DNA from: Actinomycetota bacterium
Lineage (GTDB): Bacteria > Actinomycetota > Actinomycetes > Streptosporangiales > Streptosporangiaceae
Assembly (NCBI GenBank): GCA_003140115.1
Contig: PLIQ01000160.1
Location: 9,448 to 20,087, forward strand
DNA: 10,640 bases
Direction: 5' to 3'
The first letter of the stretch is position 1. Every line of letters starts with the position of its first letter. This document shows, one piece after another, positions 1 to 5,186 of this stretch. The notes under the pieces were generated by a model. It did no database searches. It was not told the DNA's origin and worked only from the letters and a program-made list of their open reading frames with translations. The translations under genes were made by a program, and so were the position numbers.

Positions 1-40
1 CCGACGGCGGCGAACCGACGGCGGCCGACGGCGGCGAACC
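1..40. repeat. Short direct repeats at the window edge, inside the coding region
   Basis: The 16-mer CCGACGGCGGCGAACC is present exactly at 1-16 and 25-40. Its first ten bases occur a third time at 15-24. On the minus strand it encodes repeated GSPPS blocks at the end of the visible part of the membrane protein, so it is probably a Pro/Ser/Gly-rich linker that continues beyond the window. Confidence 0.7.
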
Positions 41-1360
41 GGCCAGGCGGAACAGGACCACGCCTCGTTCGGTGACCGTCTGGCCGAGATCGATCTCGGC
101 CGCCGGATCCGGGCCGGACGGACGTAGCCAGCGGCCGAACGCCGACGCCTTGAGCTCGCGCAGTTGCCGGGCGAGTGGGGCGATGGTGGCCGGATCGGCG
201 TGCAGCAGGCTCACCGATACCCGCGTCCGCTCGGCGAGCACGTCGCGGCGCGGGTAGCTGGCCGGGACGTGCTCCATCCGGGCCCGCATGGCCGTCGGGT
301 TCAGCAGGTGGATGACCTCGTCCAGCACGGGCACCCGGGGGTCGCCGGGCGCGGCGTCGATCAGTTCGAAGACGTCCTCGAGGTAGGCCACGCAGCTACG
401 CCGGTACTGGCTGCCCGGTCCGTCCCAGCTGATCATGGCGGCGACGAGGGCGGTCCGGTGGCCGGGATCGCCGTGCCGGAACGGCTCGTAGCAGGCGGGC
501 CGGATCCACGGCCGGGCCGGCGTGTCGCCCCGGGCCGCCGCCGGGTCGCCGAACACCCGCAGCGGCACCCCGGCCGCGGCGCAGACCGCGGCCAGCCGCC
601 CCGGCAGGGCCGGGTCGCCGGTGAGGTCTATCGCGAACACCGGTTTGCGCCGGCGCACCGCGGCGTGGACCAGCTGGAAGCTGGTGCTCAGCACGTCCTG
701 TTCGGCCGAGCCGCACACCGCTACTCCGCCGGTCGTCTCCGACCAGGACAGCGTGACCCGGGTGCCGGATCCGGCCGCGACGCCGAGGCAGCTCCCGTCC
801 CTGGTCACGACGCCACCGGCCCGGATGGCCCGCTTGATGGCGGCGCGCCGCGCGGCGACCAGCAGGCCGGGGCGGGCCGGCTGCGCGCTGAACTCGTCGG
901 TGTGCAGCCAGCTCAGCCAGCCGATGATGGCCGCCTCGGCGGCTCCGGCCACGATGGCCAGCGGGAGCTGGCGCGGCAGCCAGCTTCCGATCCCGCTGAA
1001 CGCGCCGGTGAAATGCAGCACGTGGTCGAGCTGGTGCCCGCTGGCCCCGAGGTAGGCCACCACCTGGGCCGGGCCGTCGGCGAACCCGGCGGCCGCGGCC
1101 CGCGGGCCCGCGGCCAGCGTCCACGCCACCCCGATGACGGCCGGGGCCAGCAGCCACGAGAGCCGCCACCTGGTCGCCCGGGTGGTCAGCGCGAACGCTA
1201 CGGCCAAGACGATCGTCAGCTGCGCGAACAGCACGTGGGCCAGCACGGCGACCACGACGCAGGCAGCCAGAATCTCGCCACGGCGGGGAAGGCCCTTAGG
1301 GACGAGATACCGGGCGCGCCGTGGCATCTGATCCGCTGGTGTCGCGAGCCTGACCGACAT
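1..1360 (-). CDS. VirD4/TraD-like coupling-ATPase family membrane protein, partial (3' end beyond base 1), Walker A degenerate
   Basis: An open frame runs from an ATG at 1358-1360 to the left edge (453 codons, no stop), so the C-terminus is missing. An in-frame TGA lies three codons upstream of the ATG, which fixes this as the first ATG. Residues about 29-60, 66-85 and 131-151 are hydrophobic and probably span the membrane. From residue 211 the order resembles type IV coupling proteins: strand GGVAVCG, helix STSFQLVHAAVRRRKP, then VFAIDLTGDP in place of the VirD4 'D-x-K-G-E' stretch. A rWNPL-like segment (CYEPF, 290-294) and a helix with repeated aromatic and acidic residues (YRRSCVAYLEDVFELI) follow. 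Where GxxxxGK[S/T] should be, the residues are GSAEQDVLS, so K and S/T are absent. It follows the GntR gene by 65 bp in the same direction. A role in DNA or protein translocation is inferred from layout only; it may be a non-ATPase relative. Confidence 0.7.
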   Translation of the reverse strand, partial: MSVRLATPADQMPRRARYLVPKGLPRRGEILAACVVVAVLAHVLFAQLTIVLAVAFALTTRATRWRLSWLLAPAVIGVAWTLAAGPRAAAAGFADGPAQVVAYLGASGHQLDHVLHFTGAFSGIGSWLPRQLPLAIVAGAAEAAIIGWLSWLHTDEFSAQPARPGLLVAARRAAIKRAIRAGGVVTRDGSCLGVAAGSGTRVTLSWSETTGGVAVCGSAEQDVLSTSFQLVHAAVRRRKPVFAIDLTGDPALPGRLAAVCAAAGVPLRVFGDPAAARGDTPARPWIRPACYEPFRHGDPGHRTALVAAMISWDGPGSQYRRSCVAYLEDVFELIDAAPGDPRVPVLDEVIHLLNPTAMRARMEHVPASYPRRDVLAERTRVSVSLLHADPATIAPLARQLRELKASAFGRWLRPSGPDPAAEIDLGQTVTERGVVLFRLAGSPPSAAVGSPPS

Positions 1361-1388
1361 CTCGATTCAGGGTGCCAGGTGCGCGGGC

Positions 1389-1418
1389 GCGTGTCCAGAC
1401 CATCACCTTTCGACACGC
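1389..1418 (-). other. Inverted repeat between the GntR gene and the coupling-protein-like gene
   Basis: GCGTGTC (1389-1395) and GACACGC (1412-1418) are perfect 7-bp inverted arms around 16 bases, in the 65-bp gap after the GntR stop. It could be a weak terminator, an attenuator or an operator. There is no T-run on the minus-strand side, so I cannot tell which. Confidence 0.35.
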
Positions 1419-1425
1419 TTACGGA

Positions 1426-2316
1426 TTATGACGGGGCGCTGACCTGGACCTCAGTCGTATCAATCGCAACTCTGAACAACTCTGGTTTAAGCATCACCAC
1501 GGTGAGCCCGGCCGGGTTGCCGGTGGCCGGGTCGTCGAACCTGACCGTGACCGTGATCACCGGCTGTCCGGGGGACAGCCGCAGGCTCCGCGCGACCGCG
1601 GGCTGCGGCGGGATCAGCTCGACGCTCACCGCGGCGGCGGGCAGCTCGCTGGCCAGGACCGAGCCGAAGGACGAGAGCTCGGGATCCGCTTCGGCCTCGG
1701 GATCCGCCTCCGGATCGGCTTCGGGATCCGCCACCGGATCGGCCTCGGCATCCGTCTCGGGATCCGTCCCGCGGTCCTCGTCGTCGCCCGTCTCGCGCAG
1801 GTAGGCGGTGGACACCGCGGCCGGCTCGCCCGCCGCGGACCATATGCAGCGCACCACGCGGATCGGCGCCCCGGCGGCCAGGCCGAGGGCCCAGGCCACA
1901 TCCTGCGGCGCCTCGCGCCGCGACACGTGCCGGGTCTGACAGCTGATCGCGGTCCCCATCGGGTCGAGCCGGGTGCCGAGGCCGCCCGCGCCCTCGACCG
2001 GGATCCAGTAGTCGGCCGGGCTGGCCCGGTACAGCTGCCCGTCCGGCAGCCGCCGCACCAGCGAGCGGCGGGCCAGGTCGGTGATCGCGACGTCGATCTC
2101 GGTCAGGCTGACGTTGTACCTCCTGGCCAGCGCGCTGCGCCGGGGCAGCCGCCAGCCGGGCTCCCGGTGCACGAGCGCCGCCGCCATCCGGTCGGCCAGC
2201 ACCCCGGCCGCCCCGGGCGGCGCCGGGGACGGCGGCCCGGACGGCTGGGCGGGGATCGGCGGCCCGGACGGCTGGGCGGGGATCCGGTGATCACGTCCCG
2301 CAGTGCCCGCAGTCAT
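1426..2316 (-). CDS. GntR-family transcriptional regulator with UTRA-like ligand domain and acidic repeat insertion
   Basis: The protein has 296 residues. The first ~35 are a Pro-rich tail holding IPAQPSGPP twice. Residues about 37-98 form a winged helix of GntR type: VLADRMAAALVHREPGWRLPRR, then SALARRYNVSLTEIDVAITDLARRSLVRRL, then a short wing ending in QLYRAS. Residues about 115-285 read as a HutC/UTRA effector domain, with the usual R-x-R-x-W-S-type segment (APIRVVRCIW) and a closing VTVRFDDPATGNPAGLTVVML strand pair. Residues about 177-213 are almost only D, E, P, A and T (repeated D-P-E-A), which looks like a flexible loop inserted into UTRA. The ATG at 2314-2316 has no good Shine-Dalgarno. 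It lies between pstS copy 1 (73-bp gap) and the membrane gene (65-bp gap), all on the minus strand. The effector is unknown. A role as local repressor or autoregulator is inference. Confidence 0.85.
   Translation of the reverse strand: MTAGTAGRDHRIPAQPSGPPIPAQPSGPPSPAPPGAAGVLADRMAAALVHREPGWRLPRRSALARRYNVSLTEIDVAITDLARRSLVRRLPDGQLYRASPADYWIPVEGAGGLGTRLDPMGTAISCQTRHVSRREAPQDVAWALGLAAGAPIRVVRCIWSAAGEPAAVSTAYLRETGDDEDRGTDPETDAEADPVADPEADPEADPEAEADPELSSFGSVLASELPAAAVSVELIPPQPAVARSLRLSPGQPVITVTVRFDDPATGNPAGLTVVMLKPELFRVAIDTTEVQVSAPS
1682..1770 (-). repeat. Degenerate D-P-E-A coding repeat
   Basis: On the plus strand, GGATC-type blocks such as GGATCCGCCTCC recur at about 12-base spacing, some with slight variation. 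They encode (D-P-E-A)n on the minus strand inside the effector domain of the GntR regulator. Short in-frame repeats like this can change copy number by slippage. Confidence 0.7.
2231..2284. repeat. Perfect 27-bp tandem duplication
   Basis: The bases 2231-2257 and 2258-2284 are identical, head to tail. 27 bp equals nine codons, so the frame of the GntR regulator is kept and IPAQPSGPP is encoded twice near its N-terminus. Exact identity suggests a recent duplication or continuing copy-number change. Confidence 0.9.
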
Positions 2317-2342
2317 TCGGCAAATCGCCGTGACCGGGCAAG

Positions 2343-2358
2343 GATCAGCCGGCTGATC
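2343..2358. promoter_or_regulatory. 16-bp perfect palindrome upstream of the GntR gene
   Basis: GATCAGCC followed directly by GGCTGATC is a perfect palindrome with no spacer. It ends 27 bases before the GntR start and 32 bases after the pstS copy 1 stop. The half-site AGGATCAGCC (2341-2350) recurs at 2386-2395, over the pstS stop. A zero-spacer palindrome suits a dimeric repressor better than an RNA terminator. An autoregulatory operator for the adjacent GntR protein is the simplest guess, although the half-sites are not the classical GT...AC type. Confidence 0.5.
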
Positions 2359-2389
2359 GCTGCGGGCCAGAGCACGAGTGGCAACAGGA

Positions 2390-3547
2390 TCAGCCCTTAA
2401 TCTTTGCGATTTGGGCCTGGGACAGCGTGACCACGGACGGCGGCAGCGGCTGGAAGTTCACCTGGGCCAGCTGCGCGGTTGCGGTGCTGATCGCCCAGTC
2501 GAGGAAGGCCCGCAGGTCCTGGGCCCGGGTGGAGCTGGCCTGCGAGATGCTGACGATGGCGTACTCGTAGTTGATGATCGGGTAGACCTCGGCGCCCGAG
2601 CCGTTGATCAGCGAGATGGTCTCGTTGGGCGGGGTGTTGGTGAAGCTGGCCAGGCCCGCCTGAATCGTGCTCGCGGTGGGCAGCACGTAGTGGCCCGCGG
2701 AGTTGCCGAGCGCGACCTCGCCCTCGCTGTCCTTGGTCACCGCGGACAGGTAGCTCACGCCGACGTAGCCGATCGCGCCGGGCGTGTCGTGGACGGCGTT
2801 GATGATCCCGGTACTGCCCGTCGCGCCCAGCTCGCCCGGCTGCCCGGGCCAGGCCACCGCGGTGCCGATCAGCGAGGAACTCCAGTCGGCGGGGTCCTGG
2901 GCATTGAGGTACGAGGTGAGCAGGAACGTGCTGCCCGAGGTGTCGGCCCGGTGGACGAGCACGATCGCGGTGCCCGGCAGGGTGACGCCGGGGTTCAGGT
3001 TCCTGATCGCCGGATCGTTCCAGGTGGTGATCCGGCCCGCGAAGATCCGCGCCAGCACCGTGCCGTCCAGCTTGAGGTGCGTCGACGGGCTGACCCCGGG
3101 CACGTGGTAGATCACCATCAGCGCGGCCACGGCGAGCGGGATGTTGACCAGGTTGGCGTACTGGGTCACGTTGGCCGGCGACAGGTAGGCGTCGGACGCG
3201 CCGATGTCGGTGGTACCCGCCGCCGCCGACGACAGGCCCTGCCCCGAGGAGGAACTGGCGGTACTGATGCTCACCTGGGGGAACTGGGCATGGTAGGCAG
3301 GACCCCACAGGGTGAACAGGGGGGCCATCAGCGAGCTGCCCGTTTCCGACAGCTGCTGGGCCGCGGACGCGGGCGTGGTAGGCAGCGCCGGACCGCTCGC
3401 GGCCGACGACGACGGCGTGCTCGCCGCCCCGCTGGTGCAGGCGGCCAGGCCGAGGACGGCGGCCAGGACCAGCGCGGTCACGGCGAGAGGGCTCCGGCCC
3501 GGACGGCGGCCCGGACCAGGTTGCGCCTCTTCCGCATCCAATGACAA
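2390..3547 (-). CDS. pstS: Phosphate ABC transporter substrate-binding lipoprotein PstS (copy 1, minus strand)
   Basis: This is a secreted, lipid-anchored phosphate-binding protein. With the TTG start at 3545-3547 it has 385 residues. The signal ends in the lipobox LGLAAC (Cys about 37) and a Ser/Ala/Pro linker follows. Phosphate-site segments in family order are ETGSSLMAPLF (anion-binding loop), AGTTDIGASDA (Asp), and HRADTSGSTF (Arg, Ser, Gly, Thr). The later GAIGYVGVSYL and YPIINYEYAIV blocks are typical of PstS. The same frame is open to an ATG at 3614-3616, which would add 23 residues. I prefer TTG because GAGGG lies just upstream at good spacing, the ATG has none, and codons between them lack the strong third-position GC bias. 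Its promoter region carries a PHO-like box. It is not next to its own permease genes and presumably feeds the pstCAB encoded on the other side. Confidence 0.93.
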   Translation of the reverse strand: MSLDAEEAQPGPGRRPGRSPLAVTALVLAAVLGLAACTSGAASTPSSSAASGPALPTTPASAAQQLSETGSSLMAPLFTLWGPAYHAQFPQVSISTASSSSGQGLSSAAAGTTDIGASDAYLSPANVTQYANLVNIPLAVAALMVIYHVPGVSPSTHLKLDGTVLARIFAGRITTWNDPAIRNLNPGVTLPGTAIVLVHRADTSGSTFLLTSYLNAQDPADWSSSLIGTAVAWPGQPGELGATGSTGIINAVHDTPGAIGYVGVSYLSAVTKDSEGEVALGNSAGHYVLPTASTIQAGLASFTNTPPNETISLINGSGAEVYPIINYEYAIVSISQASSTRAQDLRAFLDWAISTATAQLAQVNFQPLPPSVVTLSQAQIAKIKG

Positions 3548-3635
3548 CGTGCCCTCACTCGTTTTCCAACCGAAGCAGGGTAGGCAAGACTGCCCCTGCC
3601 GCCCATTGTTATGCATCCTGAATTAATCGAATGAA

Positions 3636-3641
3636 ATAATA
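3636..3641 (-). promoter_or_regulatory. Candidate -10 box of pstS copy 1
   Basis: TATTAT on the minus strand lies in a strikingly AT-rich patch (about 3620-3645). It is 8 bases downstream of the PHO-like repeats, which would therefore cover the -35 region, as expected for an activator-dependent promoter. A start near 3629 leaves a leader of about 80 bases before the preferred TTG. Confidence 0.45.
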
Positions 3642-3649
3642 AAGGAACG

Positions 3650-3682
3650 AGCAGATGGCCAGTTGATGTCATATAGGTGAAC
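3650..3682 (-). promoter_or_regulatory. Candidate PHO box of pstS copy 1 (three 11-base direct repeats)
   Basis: Reading the minus strand from 3682, three 11-base units begin GTTCACC, TGACATC and GGCCATC. All share C-A-[C/T]-C at positions 4-7. GTTCACC with 11-base periodicity is the known form of PhoP direct-repeat units in Streptomyces. The first two units match the site upstream of phoU almost base for base. Binding by PhoP or RegX3 is inferred; no such regulator gene is in the window. Confidence 0.6.
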
Positions 3683-3688
3683 AAGATC

Positions 3689-3831
3689 TGTCGCGGACGG
3701 CGGACGGGCGGCGGCCGGATCCCCGCCGGGTAAGGGGCACGAGACCGCCCGCGGCAGGCCAGAGGCCGTGGTCACGCGGGCCGCGCGGGCCGCGGCCCCC
3801 TTGGCGCCAGGGCGTCTCGCCCGGCTCCCTT
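3689..3831. other. GC-rich spacer in the divergent pstS region, no gene recognised
   Basis: This part of the spacer between the two pstS genes is extremely GC-rich and has no reading frame with family features. It holds a 9-bp tandem repeat (GCGGGCCGC at 3776-3784 and 3785-3793), the palindrome TGGCGCCA near 3812-3819, and small hairpins such as GGCGTCTCGCC near 3820-3831. I see no RNA gene in it. Confidence 0.4.
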
Positions 3832-3862
3832 TGGCCCGGTCCGCGGGGAATCGAACCCGCCC
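3832..3862 (-). other. tRNA 3'-end-like remnant (T-arm, acceptor strand and CCA)
   Basis: On the minus strand the order is stem GCGGG, loop TTCGATTC, stem CCCGC, then seven bases GGACCGG, one base G, then CCA at 3834-3832. This is the spacing of a tRNA 3' end with encoded CCA, except that the T-loop has eight bases instead of seven. A weak 5' acceptor partner (CCGGTAC, 6 of 7 pairs) lies at 3926-3920, but no D-arm or anticodon arm can be drawn between them. It may be a decayed tRNA, a leftover attachment site or coincidence. Confidence 0.3.
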
Positions 3863-3874
3863 AAGACACCATAA

Positions 3875-3918
3875 CTTAACCTTTTAGCCTCGTTTAATCC
3901 ATCTCACATTTACCCGCC
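3875..3918 (+). promoter_or_regulatory. Candidate PHO-box array of the pstS-pstCAB operon (four 11-base units)
   Basis: In an AT-rich island upstream of pstS copy 2, four consecutive 11-base units begin CTTAACC, AGCCTCG, ATCCATC and ATTTACC. Against GTTCACC, units 1, 3 and 4 match about 5 of 7 positions, and A5 and C7 are kept in those three. The match is weaker than at pstS copy 1 and phoU but the phasing is regular. The array ends 107 bases before the pstS start, leaving room for a promoter and leader. No convincing -10 was found. Confidence 0.4.
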
Positions 3919-4025
3919 GGTACCGGCTGCGCCGCCAGACTGTACTCGCACACCACGGTTTGCAGGATGACCGGGCTGCTCGTGGCGGCCCAAACCCGAA
4001 AACCCCGTAAAAGGAGTACCCGATA

Positions 4026-5138
4026 ATGCACCTTCGACGTAGACGGCAGGTGACGACGGCGGGGCTTGCTGTCTGTGCGGTAGCCCTCGCCGCATGCTCG
4101 TCCTCGAGCTCGTCGTCGACCACCAGCAGCACCAGCACCTCATCGAGCAGCGCAACCGCGTCGGCCAGCAGCAACACCAGCCTGTCCGGCACGTTGAACG
4201 GCAGCGGATCGACCTTCCAGACCGTCTTCCAGGAGTCGGCGATCTCAGCCTTCAAGTCGGTTGACCCGGGCATCACGGTCAACTACGGCAGCGGTGGCTC
4301 GGGCAAGGGACGCACCGACCTGGCCTCGGGCGTGGTCAACTTCGCCGGCTCCGACTCCCCGATCCCGGCCTCCGAGACGTCGTTGTTCAACGGCAAGACG
4401 GTGCTGTACTTCCCCGTCATCATCGGCCCGATCACGCTGGCGTACAACCTGTCCGGCGTGAGCAACCTGAAGCTGGACCCGACGACCATCGCGGGCATCT
4501 TCCAGGGCACGATCACCAAGTGGAACGCCCCGCAGATCGCGGCGGATAACCCGGGGGTCACCCTGCCCAGCACCCCGATCACCGAGGCCGTCCGCTCGGA
4601 CTCCTCCGGGACGACGCAGAACTTCACCCTGTTCCTCAAGGACGCCGTGCCCAGCGTGTGGAAACTCGGCAGCAGCTCGACCATCAAGTGGCCGTCCACC
4701 GCCCGGGCCGGCAGCGGCAACCCCGGGGTCGCGCAGATCGTCAAGTCCACCTCCGGCGCCATCGGTTACGTGGACTACGCCGACGCCAAGGCCTCCGACC
4801 TGAGCTTCGCTTCGGTCAAGAACCAGTCCGGCGACTACATCGCGCCGTCCCCGGCGTCCGCGTCCGCGGCCGCGGCTGGGATCACTCCGGCGTCGAACCT
4901 GACCTTCGCCGCCGCCTGGGCGCCGGGCGCGTCCGCTTACCCGATCACCTATCAGTCGTGGGACCTGGTGTACGCCACGCAGCCGTCCGCGAACGACGCG
5001 GCTCTGCTCAAGGCCTGGCTCGGCTACCTGCTCTCGCCGACGGGCGGCCAGGCGCTGCTGGGCAACCTCGGCTACGCGCCGCTGCCGAGCAGCCTGGACC
5101 AGAGTGCCGTGTCGCAGCTGAGCCAGATCACGAGCTAG
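4026..5138 (+). CDS. pstS: Phosphate ABC transporter substrate-binding lipoprotein PstS (copy 2, operon copy)
   Basis: This 370-residue lipid-anchored receptor captures phosphate outside the cell and passes it to PstCA. The start ATG is preceded by AAAGGAG at about 9 bases. The signal MHLRRRRQ...VCAVALAAC puts the lipidated Cys at residue 24, and a Ser/Thr-only linker of about 30 residues follows. Phosphate-contact blocks are NGSGSTFQ (59-65), NFAGSDSPI with Asp110, and VRSDSSGTTQNF with Arg190, Ser194, Gly195 and Thr196. GAIGYVDYADA and the C-terminal ITYQSWDLVYA block also fit the family. It is only distantly similar to the divergent copy 1, so this is not a recent duplication. It is the first gene of pstS-pstC-pstA-pstB, with a 44-base gap to pstC that carries an unusual coupling element. 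Confidence 0.97.
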   Translation: MHLRRRRQVTTAGLAVCAVALAACSSSSSSSTTSSTSTSSSSATASASSNTSLSGTLNGSGSTFQTVFQESAISAFKSVDPGITVNYGSGGSGKGRTDLASGVVNFAGSDSPIPASETSLFNGKTVLYFPVIIGPITLAYNLSGVSNLKLDPTTIAGIFQGTITKWNAPQIAADNPGVTLPSTPITEAVRSDSSGTTQNFTLFLKDAVPSVWKLGSSSTIKWPSTARAGSGNPGVAQIVKSTSGAIGYVDYADAKASDLSFASVKNQSGDYIAPSPASASAAAAGITPASNLTFAAAWAPGASAYPITYQSWDLVYATQPSANDAALLKAWLGYLLSPTGGQALLGNLGYAPLPSSLDQSAVSQLSQITS

Positions 5139-5150
5139 TCAAGGGTTGAC

Positions 5151-5186
5151 GTGGCGCAAAAAAATCAGATGGACTCGCCCTCGTGA
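5151..5186 (+). CDS. Possible 11-residue coupling mini-ORF between pstS and pstC
   Basis: GTG at 5151 has AAGGG at 5141-5145 just upstream and reads VAQKNQMDSPS to TGA at 5184-5186. Its stop overlaps the pstC start in GTGA (5183-5186). The pstC GTG itself has only a poor Shine-Dalgarno, and no earlier in-frame start exists for pstC because a TGA sits at 5147-5149. Ribosomes ending the mini-ORF could therefore re-initiate at pstC. It contains an A7 run (5158-5164), rare in such GC-rich DNA. Too short to prove from sequence. Confidence 0.3.
   Translation: MAQKNQMDSPS

Noticed and set aside
396..1169. Minus-strand open frame of 257 codons
   Set aside because: Low-complexity Arg/Gly/Ala translation in a different frame from the membrane protein, whose frame has hydrophobic segments and codon bias.
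164..1804. Very long plus-strand open frame (546 codons)
   Set aside because: It is Arg/Gly/Pro-rich with no family motifs, spans two minus-strand genes and their gap, and is an effect of high GC on the complementary strand.
2456..2462. GTTCACC on the plus strand as a PHO box
   Set aside because: Single unit without an 11-base partner, inside the pstS copy 1 coding sequence and far from any promoter.
2378..3544. Plus-strand open frame of 388 codons opposite pstS copy 1
   Set aside because: Arg/Gly-rich antisense shadow of a clearly identified pstS gene.
3548..3616. N-terminal extension of pstS copy 1 from the ATG at 3616
   Set aside because: No ribosome site before the ATG, weak third-position GC in these codons, and a better-spaced GAGGG before the TTG at 3547. 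Not fully excluded.
3832..3926. Intact tRNA gene on the minus strand
   Set aside because: T-arm, acceptor strand and CCA fit, but the T-loop has eight bases and no D-arm or anticodon arm can be folded. Kept only as a possible relic.
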